A stretch of 64,000 nt of DNA from Immundisolibacter sp049322795 (GCA_049322795.1 JBMOQH010000014.1:1-64000); one strand, 5' to 3'. Counted from the stretch's first letter, positions 1-8,822 are shown. Notes: generated by a model from the letters alone, not told the origin. A program made the numbers and translations.

Positions 1-172
1 GCCGAATGCCGTGGCTTGGGGCTGGGCGATTCGCGGCGGGGGCGCCGCTCCCACGGCAGAAGTGCTCCCCTCAGCCTTCCCTGTGGGAGGCCCGCCCCCG
101 GGCCGAATGCCGTGGCTTGGGGCTGGGGGATTCGCGGCGGGGGCGCCGCTCCCACAAGGGCGCCGCTCCCAC
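1..172. repeat. REP/REPIN cluster upstream of tonB
   Basis: Two hybrid REPINs lie in tandem. The first is cut by the window edge: bases 1-7 are the tail of a type-B REP and 29-54 is an inverted type-A REP. The second is complete: type B at 83-108, a 21-nt spacer at 109-129 and inverted type A at 130-155. A partial type-A half follows at 158-172. Type A has stem GCGGCG/CGCCGC and type B has stem GGCCCG/CGGGCC; both carry a GTGGGAG head, CCCT or CCCC loop and CGAAT tail. The arrangement matches known REP doublets with GTGG heads in Pseudomonas. No gene is called in these bases. Confidence 0.85.
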
Positions 173-206
173 GGGGCTCCGCTTCCATGCTCCGCGCTGA
201 CCTGAC

Positions 207-848
207 ATGAAGTCCCTGCTACGCAAGGCGGCGCCGTTTGTGGTGGCGCTGGTAGTCATCGGTGGCCTGGCAGCGGTCGTGCGCAGCCTGTTGTCGCAAA
301 CGCCGGCCGCTGACGCGCGACGCCCGCAGGAAGTCACGCTCATCAAGCCGCCACCGCCCCCACCGCCGCCCAAGGAGCAGCCGCCACCGCCCCCCGAGGT
401 GAAAGAGGAAGTCGACATTCCGGAGCCGGAGGCGCTGCCGGAAGAAATGCCCGACGCCGCCAACGAGCCGCCTCCCGGCGAGGCGCTCGGCCTGGATGCC
501 GACGGCAGCGCCGGTGGCGACGGTTTTGGCCTGGCGGCGCGGCGCGGCGGACGCGATTTGCTCCAAAGCGGCGCCGGCGACGGCGAGGCCTGGGTGGCGC
601 GCGAGATCGACCGCCGACTGAGCGAGTTGCTCGGCGCCGACGACGAACTGCGGCGCAAGCGCTTCAAGGTGCCGGTGCGCATCGAGCTGGCGCCGGACGG
701 CAGCGTGCTGCGCGTGGACCTGCTGGCGAGCACCGGCGACCGCGACACCGATCAGCGCCTGCAGGCGCGCATCGGCGAGGTGCGCCTGGCCGAACCGCTG
801 CCGCCGGGTGTGCGCCGCGTATTGCGCCTGCGGGTCGGATCGGTCTGA
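207..848 (+). CDS. TonB-family energy transducer
   Basis: Encodes 213 aa. An N-terminal membrane anchor (about residues 10-29) is followed by a Pro-rich, then Glu/Pro-rich linker (about 48-80, starting with a run of eight prolines), a Gly-rich stretch, and a C-terminal domain (about 130-213) ending RVLRLRVGSV that resembles the TonB/TolA C-terminal fold. TonB proteins carry proton-motive energy from ExbB/ExbD to outer-membrane receptors. The pattern of anchor, proline linker and C-terminal domain is visible; the substrate is not. It sits just upstream of a porin gene, and exbB/exbD may lie left of the window edge. The REPIN cluster fills the upstream region, so the promoter is probably further left. 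Confidence 0.75.
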   Translation: MKSLLRKAAPFVVALVVIGGLAAVVRSLLSQTPAADARRPQEVTLIKPPPPPPPPKEQPPPPPEVKEEVDIPEPEALPEEMPDAANEPPPGEALGLDADGSAGGDGFGLAARRGGRDLLQSGAGDGEAWVAREIDRRLSELLGADDELRRKRFKVPVRIELAPDGSVLRVDLLASTGDRDTDQRLQARIGEVRLAEPLPPGVRRVLRLRVGSV

Positions 849-960
849 TCCGCTGCCCGAGGTGGCCCATGACACTGCCGCACGAACGCCGCAGCCGGCG
901 CCCGTGCCCGACCCGTGCATTCAGCACCCCCATAAACCCTTCGATCCGCGGAGACTGTCG

Positions 961-2586
961 ATGAAACCGGTGCGCCCCCCGCATCCCCGGCTAGGCCGCC
1001 CGGCCGCCCTGGCCGCTGCCCTGCTGCTCGGTACCGCGCCCGCCGTGGCGGACGAGCGCGCCGATCTCGAAACCCTGCGCGCCACCGTCACTGGCCTGAT
1101 CGGCGCCCTGGTCGACCAGGGCGTACTCAGCCGCGACGCCGCCGACGCCATGATCAAGAAGGCCGAGGCCAACGCCGCGGCCAGCGTGGCGTCCAAGGCG
1201 CCCGCCGCGGCGGCGCCGGGCGAGGTGCGTGTCACCTACGTGCCGCAGTTCGTGAAGGACGAGATCCGCGCCCAGGTGCGCGACGAATTGCGGGCGGAGG
1301 TGGCGCAGGACGTGATGGACCGCGCCCGCCAGGAGCAATGGGGCGTGCCGGCGGCGCTGCCGGACTGGATTGCGCGCATGAAGTTCAAGGGCGACCTGCG
1401 CCTGCGGGCGCAGAGCGACCGCTTCGCCGACGGCAACGCGCAGTTCGCCTATTTCGATTTCCTGGCCATCAACGATGCCGGCGGCCTGGCCGACGCCGGT
1501 GCCGACGGCCTGCTGAACACCACCGAGGACCGCGACCGCTTCCGGGCCCGCGTGCGCCTGGGCCTGGACATGACCATCACCGACCGGCTGCTGGCGGGGT
1601 TCCGCATGGCCACCGGCAACAGCCGCGACCCGGTGTCGACCAACCAGACACTCGGCACCTACGGCAACCGCTACCAGACCCAGCTCGATCAGGCCTACCT
1701 GCGCTACCAGGCGCCGGGTGCGATGCCGTGGATCACCGCCTGGGGCGGCCGCTTCGACAATCCGTGGCTGTCCACCGACCTGGTGTGGGACAGCGACCTC
1801 GGTTTCGAAGGCGTGGCCGGCACGCTGCGGCACGATTTCGCCGCCAGGGGACCGTCGCGCGGCGTGTTCTTCACGGCCGGCGCCTTCCCGCTGCAGGAAG
1901 AGGAACTGTCGTCCAGCGACAAGTGGCTGTTCGGCGGCCAGGCCGGCTTCGAGCTGGCGTTCGCCGACCAGTCGCGCCTGAAGGCCGGCCTCGCCTACTA
2001 CAACTTCCGCAACATCACCGGCCGGCGCAACGCCCTCGACGGCATCGAGTTCGACTACACGGCGCCGGAGTTCCTGCAGAAGGGCAACACGCTGTACGAC
2101 ATCCGCAACGACGCCGACCCGCAAAGCCAGCTGTTCGCGCTGGCCGCCGACTACAAGCTGCTGGACCTGACGGTGCAGTACGACCTCGCCCGCTTCGCGC
2201 CCTACCACGTCATCCTGACCGGCGATTTCGTGCGCAACATCGGCTTCGACAAGGACGAGGTGGCGGCCCGGATCGGCGCGCCGATCGAGGCCAAGGTCAA
2301 CGGCTACCAGTTCCTCGCCAGCGTGGGCTACCCGCAGGTGCTTTCGGCCGGGCAGTGGCGCGTGTTCGGCGGCTACAAGCACCTGGAGCGGGACGCCGTG
2401 CTGGACGCCTTCACCGATTCCGATTTCCACCTCGGCGGCACCGACGCCAAGGGCTGGCTGATGGGCGGCGACTATGGCCTGGCGCGCAACACCTGGCTGA
2501 CGCTGCGCTACCTCAGCGCGGACGAGATCGACGGCCCGCCGCTGGGCATCGACGTGCTGCAGCTGGACCTCAACACGCGCTTCTGA
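961..2586 (+). CDS. putative outer-membrane porin (Porin_5-like)
   Basis: Encodes 541 aa from ATG 961; the reading frame stays open further upstream, but this ATG starts a clear signal peptide (Arg-rich start, Ala/Leu core, cleavage near TAPAVADE). The mature N-terminus is helical (about residues 25-80, with VDQGVLSRDAADAM), as in the family annotated as putative porin in Shewanella and Xanthomonas. From about residue 140 there are alternating amphipathic strands rich in aromatic and charged residues, typical of a beta-barrel, ending in NTRF with a terminal Phe. Likely a diffusion channel for an unknown solute. It follows tonB by 112 bp, and a coiled-coil protein gene follows 26 bp downstream, so the three may be one operon. 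Confidence 0.75.
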   Translation: MKPVRPPHPRLGRPAALAAALLLGTAPAVADERADLETLRATVTGLIGALVDQGVLSRDAADAMIKKAEANAAASVASKAPAAAAPGEVRVTYVPQFVKDEIRAQVRDELRAEVAQDVMDRARQEQWGVPAALPDWIARMKFKGDLRLRAQSDRFADGNAQFAYFDFLAINDAGGLADAGADGLLNTTEDRDRFRARVRLGLDMTITDRLLAGFRMATGNSRDPVSTNQTLGTYGNRYQTQLDQAYLRYQAPGAMPWITAWGGRFDNPWLSTDLVWDSDLGFEGVAGTLRHDFAARGPSRGVFFTAGAFPLQEEELSSSDKWLFGGQAGFELAFADQSRLKAGLAYYNFRNITGRRNALDGIEFDYTAPEFLQKGNTLYDIRNDADPQSQLFALAADYKLLDLTVQYDLARFAPYHVILTGDFVRNIGFDKDEVAARIGAPIEAKVNGYQFLASVGYPQVLSAGQWRVFGGYKHLERDAVLDAFTDSDFHLGGTDAKGWLMGGDYGLARNTWLTLRYLSADEIDGPPLGIDVLQLDLNTRF

Positions 2587-2612
2587 GCGCGCGCAACGCG
2601 GGGACAACAGGC

Positions 2613-3263
2613 ATGACCCGAACAGGCAAACGCATGGCGGTGGCGCTGCTCGCGCTCGCCGCGCTGTCAGCCCAGGCCGAGGTGCGCCGTCCGGCCGGCG
2701 GCGCGGCGAGCGCACAGGTGCAGGCGCTGCTGCAGCAGATCTCGGCCGAGCGCGACGCGCTCAAAACCGAAAATGGGCGCCTCAAGGCCGATCTCGAACA
2801 GGCCCAGCAGGCGCAAAAAACGGCCGCCGCCGAGGTGGCCGCCAGCGGCGAGGAGCTGACGCGGCTGCGCGCGGCCGTGGCGGCTTTCCAGGCCCAGAAC
2901 GAGGCCTTGCGCGGCCAGCTCGGCCAAAGCCAGGCGGCCATCGACGCCCTGCGCGGCGAGCAGGCCGCCACGCGCGCCGAGCTGACACAGGCGCAAGGCA
3001 GGAGCCAGGCGCTGGATGGCGAGCTAGGCCAGTGCCAGGCGCGCGTCGACACGCTGATCGGCCACAACCGGCGGCTGTTCGAGATCGGCAACGAGCTGCT
3101 CGACCGCTTCGAGAACAAGGGCGTGTGGGCGGCGCTGCGCGAAAGCGAGCCGTTCACGGGTCTGAAGCGCGTGGAGCTCGAGAACATCGTGCAGGACTAC
3201 CGTTTCGCCATCGACGACCAGCGCGTCGAGGCCAGGACCGCCACCGCACCCGCCGCCCAGTGA
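2613..3263 (+). CDS. periplasmic coiled-coil protein, function unknown
   Basis: Encodes 216 aa from ATG 2613. A signal peptide (about residues 1-22, Ala/Leu core ending SAQAE) is followed by a long Ala/Glu/Gln coiled coil (about 30-140) with Leu at heptad positions, then a more globular tail containing LFEIGNELLDRFENKG. I do not recognise a named family. It is 26 bp after the porin gene, and its stop overlaps the GTG of the next gene, so co-transcription is likely. A role as a periplasmic spacer or partner for the TonB/porin proteins is plausible by position only. Confidence 0.6.
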   Translation: MTRTGKRMAVALLALAALSAQAEVRRPAGGAASAQVQALLQQISAERDALKTENGRLKADLEQAQQAQKTAAAEVAASGEELTRLRAAVAAFQAQNEALRGQLGQSQAAIDALRGEQAATRAELTQAQGRSQALDGELGQCQARVDTLIGHNRRLFEIGNELLDRFENKGVWAALRESEPFTGLKRVELENIVQDYRFAIDDQRVEARTATAPAAQ

Positions 3264-3931
3264 TCACCCCGCTGCAAACCGCGCCCGGCGTGCTCGCGGC
3301 GCTGCCCTGGGTGGCGCCGTTTGCCGTGTTCGTCGGCCTGATGACGCTGGGCGGGCTGGCGCAGCAGGCCGGCGTCGATCCGCGCACCTGGTATGCCGTG
3401 CGCGCAGGTGCCACGCTGCTGGCGCTGGCCGCCGCGTGGCGTGTGTACGCCGACCTGCGTCGGCCTCCAGCCCTGAAGGCCAGCGTGGGCGCGGTCGGCG
3501 TCGGCATGGCCGTGCTCGGGCTGTGGCTGGCGCTGGACCGCGACTGGGCCACGCTTGGTGCGCTCACGCCGTCGCCGTTTGCCGCCGCGGACACGCAAAG
3601 CTGGCAATTGGCCGCGCGGGTGACTGGCGCCGTGCTGGCCGCGCCGCTGGCCGAGGAGCTGTTCTTTCGCGGGTTTCTCATGCGCTGGCTGGTGCGGCCC
3701 CAAGTCACCGAAGTGGACCCGCGCAGCGTCCCGACGCGGGCGGTGCTGATCCAGGCGGCGCTGTTCGCGACTGCGCACTCCATGATCGTCGCCGGTTTTC
3801 TGGCCGGCCTCGCCTACGGCTTGCTGTACCGCAAGACCGGCAGCCTGTGGGCCTGCGTGCTGGCGCATGCCTGCACCAACGCGCTGCTCGCCGCGTGGGT
3901 GCTCAGCCAGGACGCCTGGCACCTGTGGTGA
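3260..3931 (+). CDS. CPBP-family intramembrane protease (CAAX protease-related)
   Basis: Encodes 223 aa from a GTG that overlaps the preceding stop (GTGA). Five or more hydrophobic helices are visible. The hallmark motifs of Rce1-type CPBP proteases are present: EELFFRG (Glu-Glu...Arg, about residue 132), ATAHSM (His, about 171) and HACTNALLA (His...Asn, near the C-terminus). The size and the opening LPWVAPFAVFVG resemble the subfamily found beside exosortase/EPS loci. That fits the downstream PPIase and polysaccharide locus, although no exosortase gene lies in this window. It would act in the inner membrane on an unknown substrate. Confidence 0.75.
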   Translation: MITPLQTAPGVLAALPWVAPFAVFVGLMTLGGLAQQAGVDPRTWYAVRAGATLLALAAAWRVYADLRRPPALKASVGAVGVGMAVLGLWLALDRDWATLGALTPSPFAAADTQSWQLAARVTGAVLAAPLAEELFFRGFLMRWLVRPQVTEVDPRSVPTRAVLIQAALFATAHSMIVAGFLAGLAYGLLYRKTGSLWACVLAHACTNALLAAWVLSQDAWHLW

Positions 3932-3959
3932 CCGGTGTGGTGTGCAGGAGTAGCGCCTT

Positions 3960-4197
3960 GTGGGAGCGGCGCCCTCGCCGCGAATCTTCCCACCCTGCCC
4001 AAAGGCATTCGGCCCGGGGGCGGGCCTCCCACAGCCAGAGTTTCTGTGGGAGCGGTGCCTGTGGGAGCGGCGCCTGCGGGAGCGGCGCCCCCGCCGCGAA
4101 TCTTCCATCCATGAGCAGAATCATTCGGCCCGAGGCGGGCCTCCCACAGGGTGCCGCGGTTCCTCATCGGCGTGGGAGCGGCGCCCCCGCCGCGAAT
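3960..4197. repeat. REPIN cluster (hybrid A/B REP pairs)
   Basis: Fills most of the 322 bp between the CPBP gene and the PPIase gene. Complete REPIN 1: type A 3960-3985, 21-nt spacer, inverted type B 4007-4032. Partial type-A heads start at 4046 and 4061. REPIN 2: type A 4076-4101, 21-nt spacer, inverted type B 4123-4147 with one base missing. A single type A lies at 4172-4197. The 21-nt spacer length matches the copies at 1-155, but spacer sequences differ. No gene is seen here. Confidence 0.88.
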
Positions 4198-4253
4198 CTC
4201 GCGTTCCAGCCTGAAGCCCAAATCCATCCACCCTTAACAGTGATGTTGCGCCC

Positions 4254-5147
4254 GTGACCCGACCCCGTTTTTCCTCCCTCCTTGGCGCGCTGGCGCTGCT
4301 GCTCGTTCTCGCCTATCTGGGCCGCGACTTCATCCGCCCGGATGGCGTGCTCGCGCAAGCAGGCGATGCCCGCCTGACGCAGGCCGAGGCGCAGGCCCTG
4401 GTCGACGCCCTGCCGGCCTCCACCCGCCAGCAGCTCGGCGCCCAGCCGCAGGCGCTCGGCGATGCCGTGCGGCGCGAAGTGCAGTGGCGGGCGCTGCTCG
4501 AAGCCGCGCGCCGCGCCCCGCAGGCCAAGGCGACCGATGTGCGCGCCCGCATGCAGCAGGCCGCCGACCGCGAGCTGGTCGAGGCGCATCTGGAAGCCGT
4601 CAGCGCGGTGCCGGCCGACTACCCGCCGCAGGAACTGGTCACCGCCACCTACGAGGCCAACCGCGAGCGTTTTCGCGCCGCGCCAAGCTACGAGCTGTCG
4701 CAGATCTTCCTGCCCGGCGCGCCGGACGACGCCGAGCTGCAAAAGCGCGCCCGCGAGCTGGTGCAGCAGGCGCGGGGCGGCGTGGACTTCGCCGACCTGG
4801 CGCGCGAACACTCGCGCCATACCGAAACCGCCAACCGCGGCGGCGCGTTCGGCTGGGTGCCGGAACCGCTGCTGCGGCCGGAGTTTCGCGACGTCGTCAC
4901 CCAACTCAAGACCGGCGCCGTCAGCGATCCGCTGCCGGTGGCGGACGGCTGGCACATCCTGAAACTCACTGGCCGCCGGCCGGCGCGGGATCTATCCCTC
5001 GACGAAGCGCGGCCGGACATCGTCGCCGCCCTGCGCGAACAGGAACGGCGCCGCCTGCGCGCCGAGTACATCACCCAGACCGCCGCCGCCAACCCCGTGC
5101 GCGTGGATGAAGTGGCGCTTGGCAAGCTCAAGGTGTCCAACGACTGA
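4254..5147 (+). CDS. parvulin-type peptidyl-prolyl cis-trans isomerase
   Basis: Encodes 297 aa from GTG 4254. An N-terminal membrane anchor or uncleaved signal (about residues 8-24) is followed by a SurA/PpiC-like helical region, then a rotamase domain (about 140-240) with the parvulin motifs FADLAREHS, NRGGAFGWV, FRDVVTQLKTGAVSDP and GWHILKL. Such enzymes help fold exported proteins in the periplasm. Related PPIases occur in exosortase-associated EPS loci (EpsD type), and this one sits at the edge of a polysaccharide locus, so a role in building that export machine is possible. REP elements fill its upstream region. The neighbouring WecG-type gene is convergent. Confidence 0.82.
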   Translation: MTRPRFSSLLGALALLLVLAYLGRDFIRPDGVLAQAGDARLTQAEAQALVDALPASTRQQLGAQPQALGDAVRREVQWRALLEAARRAPQAKATDVRARMQQAADRELVEAHLEAVSAVPADYPPQELVTATYEANRERFRAAPSYELSQIFLPGAPDDAELQKRARELVQQARGGVDFADLAREHSRHTETANRGGAFGWVPEPLLRPEFRDVVTQLKTGAVSDPLPVADGWHILKLTGRRPARDLSLDEARPDIVAALREQERRRLRAEYITQTAAANPVRVDEVALGKLKVSND

Positions 5148-5180
5148 GCCGTGAACGAGCGGCAGCGGGCCGAGCTTTTC

Positions 5181-5933
5181 TCAGCCGCGGCGCCCCGGAC
5201 GCAGCAACTGCCCGGCCGCCAGCCACACAAACAGCGTGTTGGTCACCAGGTAGCGCTTCCACAGCCGCCGCGGCTCGCTCGCCAGGCGATGCAGCCATTC
5301 CAGGCCGTGCGACTGCATCCAGGCCGGCGCGCGGCGCACGGTGCCGGCATGAAAATCGAACGCAGCGCCGACGCCGATCATCACCGCCCGCACGCGACCG
5401 CGGTGCTGCGCCATCCAGCGCTCCTGCTTGGGGCAGCCCAGACCCACGAACACGATGCCGGCGCCGCTGGCGTTGATGCGCGCCACGGCGTCGGCGTCCT
5501 CCTGCCCGGTCAGAGTCCGAAACGGCGGCGATTCCACGCTCACCACCAGCGCCGGGAACGCGGCCCGCAGCCGCTGCGTGAGCAGGTCGAGCGTCTGCGG
5601 CGTGCTGCCGTAGCAGTACACCGGCACGCCCTGGGCGGCGCAGCGTTCGCAAAGCGCCCACATCAGGTCTGGACCGTTGATGCGCGCCTGCCCGGCGTGG
5701 CCCTGCCGGCGCAGCATCCACGCCACCGGCGCGCCGTCCGGCGTGGCCATGTCGGCACCGTCGATCACCTCGCGATAGGCGGCGTCACGTGCCGCGCTGA
5801 CCACCACGTGGGCGTTGCAGATGGCGACGTACCGGCTCTCGCGCCGCTGCGCCCAGCCGAGCAGCCGATCGAGCGCGCCAGCCCAGCTCAGCGCATCGAT
5901 CCGCACCCCGAGCACCGAGCCCGTGGTCCTCAT
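5181..5933 (-). CDS. WecG/TagA/CpsF-family glycosyltransferase
   Basis: Encodes 250 aa; the ATG overlaps the upstream GT stop as ATGA. Family motifs are visible: an N-terminal ICNAHVVVSAARD, the TPDGAPVAW segment with the catalytic-region Asp, PVYCYGSTP, and GLGCPKQERWM. Members transfer ManNAcA, ManNAc or glucose residues to a polyprenyl-linked acceptor at the cytoplasmic face of the inner membrane. It is the last gene of the leftward polysaccharide operon. The exact donor sugar cannot be read from the sequence. Confidence 0.88.
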   Translation of the reverse strand: MRTTGSVLGVRIDALSWAGALDRLLGWAQRRESRYVAICNAHVVVSAARDAAYREVIDGADMATPDGAPVAWMLRRQGHAGQARINGPDLMWALCERCAAQGVPVYCYGSTPQTLDLLTQRLRAAFPALVVSVESPPFRTLTGQEDADAVARINASGAGIVFVGLGCPKQERWMAQHRGRVRAVMIGVGAAFDFHAGTVRRAPAWMQSHGLEWLHRLASEPRRLWKRYLVTNTLFVWLAAGQLLRPGRRG

Positions 5934-7168
5934 TGCGCCGCGTCCCGTCGAGGGTCGCTTCCCGCGCCGTGAGTCGTTGCGCTTGTCCCTTGCGCCGTGT
6001 TCCCCGAGCCCACGTTCCACTCCGCCATTGCCTCCCCATAGATCTCCATCAGGCGACGGTAGTTGACGTCGGCGCAGAACTCCGCCTCGTACTGGGCGCG
6101 CGCCTGACGGCCCATGGCCGCCATCTCGTGCGGATGATGGAGCGCCCAATCCAGTTTCTGCGCCAGATCCCGCGCGTCGCCGGTCTCGAACAACAGGCCG
6201 GTGTGGCCGTCGGTGACGATGCTGGCCAGCGCGCCGATGCGGCTGGCGATCACCGGCAGCCCGGCGGCGAACGCCTCCACCACGGTGCGGGGGAAGTTCT
6301 CGTACCACAGGCTCGGCACCACCAGCGCCCGCGCGCGTTCCATTTCGCCGCGCACCGCCGCGCCCGGCAGGCTGCCCAGGCGCACCACCCCCGGCGCATC
6401 GTCCAGGCAGCCGGACTCAGGGCCCTCCCCCGCCACGCGCAGCGCCAGGCCGGGCACGCCACGCACGGCCCGCGCCAGGGTGTCGATACCCTTTTCCACC
6501 GACAGGCGGCCCACGTACAGCAAGCCGTCGCGCGGGCCAGCCGGCGGCGCCGGCGCGTCGACGAAATTCGGCTTGATGACCACCCGCCCCGCCGGCAGGC
6601 CGCCGGCGACGAATTTGTCCCGACAGAACGCGTTGAGCGCGATGTAGCGCGCCACCTTGTGGCGATACGTGCCGAGCGCCCGGTGCAGGCCGAGCATGCC
6701 GGCCAGCACGCCGGAGGCCGCGCGCGAGCCGCGGTAACACCCATGCGCCACGCCGCGCCAGGGCAGATGGCCCGCGCAGGCCTCGCACACCCGCCCGTCG
6801 CGCAGGAACAGCGCGTTCAGGCACATCAGACGGAAGTTGTGCAACGTCTGCACCACCGGCACGCCGGCCCGCGCCGCCGCCCAGTACAGCGCGGGCGACA
6901 GCAGCGGCAGCGTGTTGTGGACGTGGATCACGTCCGGCGCAAAGCGCGCGATCTGCGCCGTCAGCTCGCGCACCGTGCGGCGCGACCATAGCGTTTGCCC
7001 CGCCAGGGCCACCTGGCCCAGACCCGCCACCTCGTCGTTGCTGCGCAGGTACGTCGCCACCGCGTGTCCCCGCGCGCGCAGCAGCTCGAGCTCGGCCTCG
7101 ACCACGGCATCCTCGCCGCCGCGCTGCTGGTAGGCGGCATGCGCCACCAGAACCCGGGCGGGCGTCAT
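5930..7168 (-). CDS. family 4 glycosyltransferase
   Basis: Encodes 412 aa. The start is ATG 7168, which overlaps the acyltransferase stop (ATGA). The N-terminal GT4 donor-loop region VLVAHAAYQQRGGEDAVV is followed by VIHVHNTLPLLSP, and the C-terminal nucleotide-sugar domain has VGRLSVEKGIDTL, VVPSLWYENFPRTVVEA and the EX7E-type acidic pair. A cysteine cluster in the central part (MCLNALFLRDGRVCEAC...C) recalls GTs with a Cys-rich insert. It should add one sugar to the lipid-linked repeat unit. Linkage and sugar are unknown. Confidence 0.87.
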   Translation of the reverse strand: MTPARVLVAHAAYQQRGGEDAVVEAELELLRARGHAVATYLRSNDEVAGLGQVALAGQTLWSRRTVRELTAQIARFAPDVIHVHNTLPLLSPALYWAAARAGVPVVQTLHNFRLMCLNALFLRDGRVCEACAGHLPWRGVAHGCYRGSRAASGVLAGMLGLHRALGTYRHKVARYIALNAFCRDKFVAGGLPAGRVVIKPNFVDAPAPPAGPRDGLLYVGRLSVEKGIDTLARAVRGVPGLALRVAGEGPESGCLDDAPGVVRLGSLPGAAVRGEMERARALVVPSLWYENFPRTVVEAFAAGLPVIASRIGALASIVTDGHTGLLFETGDARDLAQKLDWALHHPHEMAAMGRQARAQYEAEFCADVNYRRLMEIYGEAMAEWNVGSGNTAQGTSATTHGAGSDPRRDAAQ

Positions 7169-7611
7169 GCCTGGCGCTCCGCCGCGGCCAGCGCGCGCGC
7201 CGGATTGCCGGCCACCGTCGCACCCGGGGGAATGCTGTCGATGACCACGCTGCACGGTCCGATGACGGCACCCGCGCCAACGGTGACCGAGCCGATCACC
7301 ACCGCGTTCGGGAAGACGCAGACATCGTCCTGAATCACCGGCGCGCCGGCTTTTCTCCCGTACCGTTTGCTGCCGAGAGTCACGCCCTGGTAGAGCGTCA
7401 CGTTGCGCCCGAGCGTGACGCCGCTGTTGACCACGATGCCGTGCGGGTGCGGCATGCGCACCGGGTGCCGCAGGTCCGGCAGTTCGATGTGGAAAAAAAG
7501 CGACACCAGGCGCTTAAGGGCCCGTGGTCGACCGGCCCGGAACACCCAGCACAGAAACCGGTTGACCACGCCCAGGGGGTCGTTGCGCACGTCGGCCGCC
7601 GGAATGCTCAC
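7165..7611 (-). CDS. serine acetyltransferase-like hexapeptide acyltransferase
   Basis: Encodes 148 aa from a GTG at 7611 that overlaps the upstream GT stop (GTGA). It has a short helical N-terminus and left-handed beta-helix hexapeptide repeats: HGIVVNSGVTLGRNVTLYQ, then DDVCVFPNAVVIGSVTVG, ending near the typical VVIDSIPPGATVAGNPAR. It is much shorter than CysE (about 270 aa). Short CysE-like proteins inside polysaccharide loci usually O-acetylate a sugar of the repeat unit using acetyl-CoA. The location within a run of glycosyltransferases supports that role over cysteine synthesis. Confidence 0.82.
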   Translation of the reverse strand: MSIPAADVRNDPLGVVNRFLCWVFRAGRPRALKRLVSLFFHIELPDLRHPVRMPHPHGIVVNSGVTLGRNVTLYQGVTLGSKRYGRKAGAPVIQDDVCVFPNAVVIGSVTVGAGAVIGPCSVVIDSIPPGATVAGNPARALAAAERQA

Positions 7612-8822
7612 GGCTGCGCTCGCGCCGTCCGGCACAGTGGATCGGGCGCGGGGCCCGGTTCGGCAGGCCGCGGTGCCCGGTAATCGTCCATCTGCAGGAA
7701 ATCGGTCAGTTGCGCCGCCACGCGAGCGGCATTGAACCGGCGCAGGAAGCGCTCGCGCGCGGCTGGGCGCGCGTGCGCCATGAACGTCGGCGAGTCCAGG
7801 CAGTCGATGAGGATCCGCGCCGCCGCCGGTGCGTCGTCGAGCGGAATCAGACGCCCCTCGCAGCCGTCGTCGAATACCTCCGGTATGCCGCCGACGGCGG
7901 GCGCAAACACCGGCAGGCCACGCGACAGGGCCTCGATCAGGGCGATGGGGAGGTTCTCCAAACGCGCCATGTGCAGGCAAGCGCGATGCCCCGGCATCCG
8001 ATCCGCGGCGTTGGCGACAAAACCGGCAAAACGCACCTGCGCGCCGATACCGAGCCGCCGCGCCTCGGCTTCGAGCGCTGCCCGGTCGGGACCGTCGCCG
8101 ATCACCGTCAGCGTCAGCTCGCGCCCGAGCTGCCGGGCGGCGTGCACGATCTGCAACGCATAACGCTGGTTCTTGCGCTGCTCGAGCGTGCCGACGGTGA
8201 TCAAGTCCGCCTGCGGCCCGACCGGCACCGGCTCGCCCGGGTCGTCGATGAAGTTGGGGATCACCCGCGACGGCACATCGGCCAGCGCCGGAATGCGCCG
8301 CTCGAGCGCGCGGCGCATGAAGTCCGACACATAGACCAGGGCGTCCAGCCGCGGCAGGGTGGCCGCCTCGAAGGCCTGGATGAAGCGGAAGCTCGCCCCA
8401 TTCGGCGCGATCGCGCCCTTGTCGACCCACTCCTGCGCCTGGGACAGGTTGAAGTGCACCACCAGCACCACCCGCTGCTGGGGACCCGAGCGGGCGCGCA
8501 AGGCGGCATCGGCCGCCAGCGGGCACTGGGCATACACCACGCAGGCGGCGCCGTCGGCCAACAGTCGCCGCAGGGCACGGCGCAGGAACACGGCATGCCA
8601 GTGCCGGTACCACCACACACTGGACGGCTTGTGAACGCGGTCGATCAGGCGCCGCGCACCGAACACCGGGTACACCTGCCAGCGCGGCGCACTGAACGGT
8701 GTCACGAGACGCACCGGGCGGCCGGCGCGCGCCAGCCAGTCGCGCACCGCGCGCACGTGAGTCTGCACGCCGGTTTCGCCGTGCTCGCGCATCATGCTGG
8801 CGATCACGACCGGCCGAGACAT
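7608..8822 (-). CDS. family 4 glycosyltransferase
   Basis: Encodes 404 aa from ATG 8822, with its start inside the 3' end of the upstream gene (19-bp overlap). Its N-terminal domain contains EHGETGVQTHVR (acceptor-loop glycines) and its C-terminal domain has ITVGTLEQRKNQRYAL, VIGDGPDRAALE and ARLENLPIALIEALSRG, the GT4 nucleotide-sugar site with its acidic pair. It is one of several retaining GTs in this operon and should act on the undecaprenyl-linked oligosaccharide at the inner membrane. Donor and acceptor are unknown. Confidence 0.87.
   Translation of the reverse strand: MSRPVVIASMMREHGETGVQTHVRAVRDWLARAGRPVRLVTPFSAPRWQVYPVFGARRLIDRVHKPSSVWWYRHWHAVFLRRALRRLLADGAACVVYAQCPLAADAALRARSGPQQRVVLVVHFNLSQAQEWVDKGAIAPNGASFRFIQAFEAATLPRLDALVYVSDFMRRALERRIPALADVPSRVIPNFIDDPGEPVPVGPQADLITVGTLEQRKNQRYALQIVHAARQLGRELTLTVIGDGPDRAALEAEARRLGIGAQVRFAGFVANAADRMPGHRACLHMARLENLPIALIEALSRGLPVFAPAVGGIPEVFDDGCEGRLIPLDDAPAAARILIDCLDSPTFMAHARPAARERFLRRFNAARVAAQLTDFLQMDDYRAPRPAEPGPAPDPLCRTARAQP

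Noticed and set aside
6..210. Three short overlapping open frames at the left edge
   Set aside because: They are formed by the REP elements read in different frames and have no ribosome site or conserved product.
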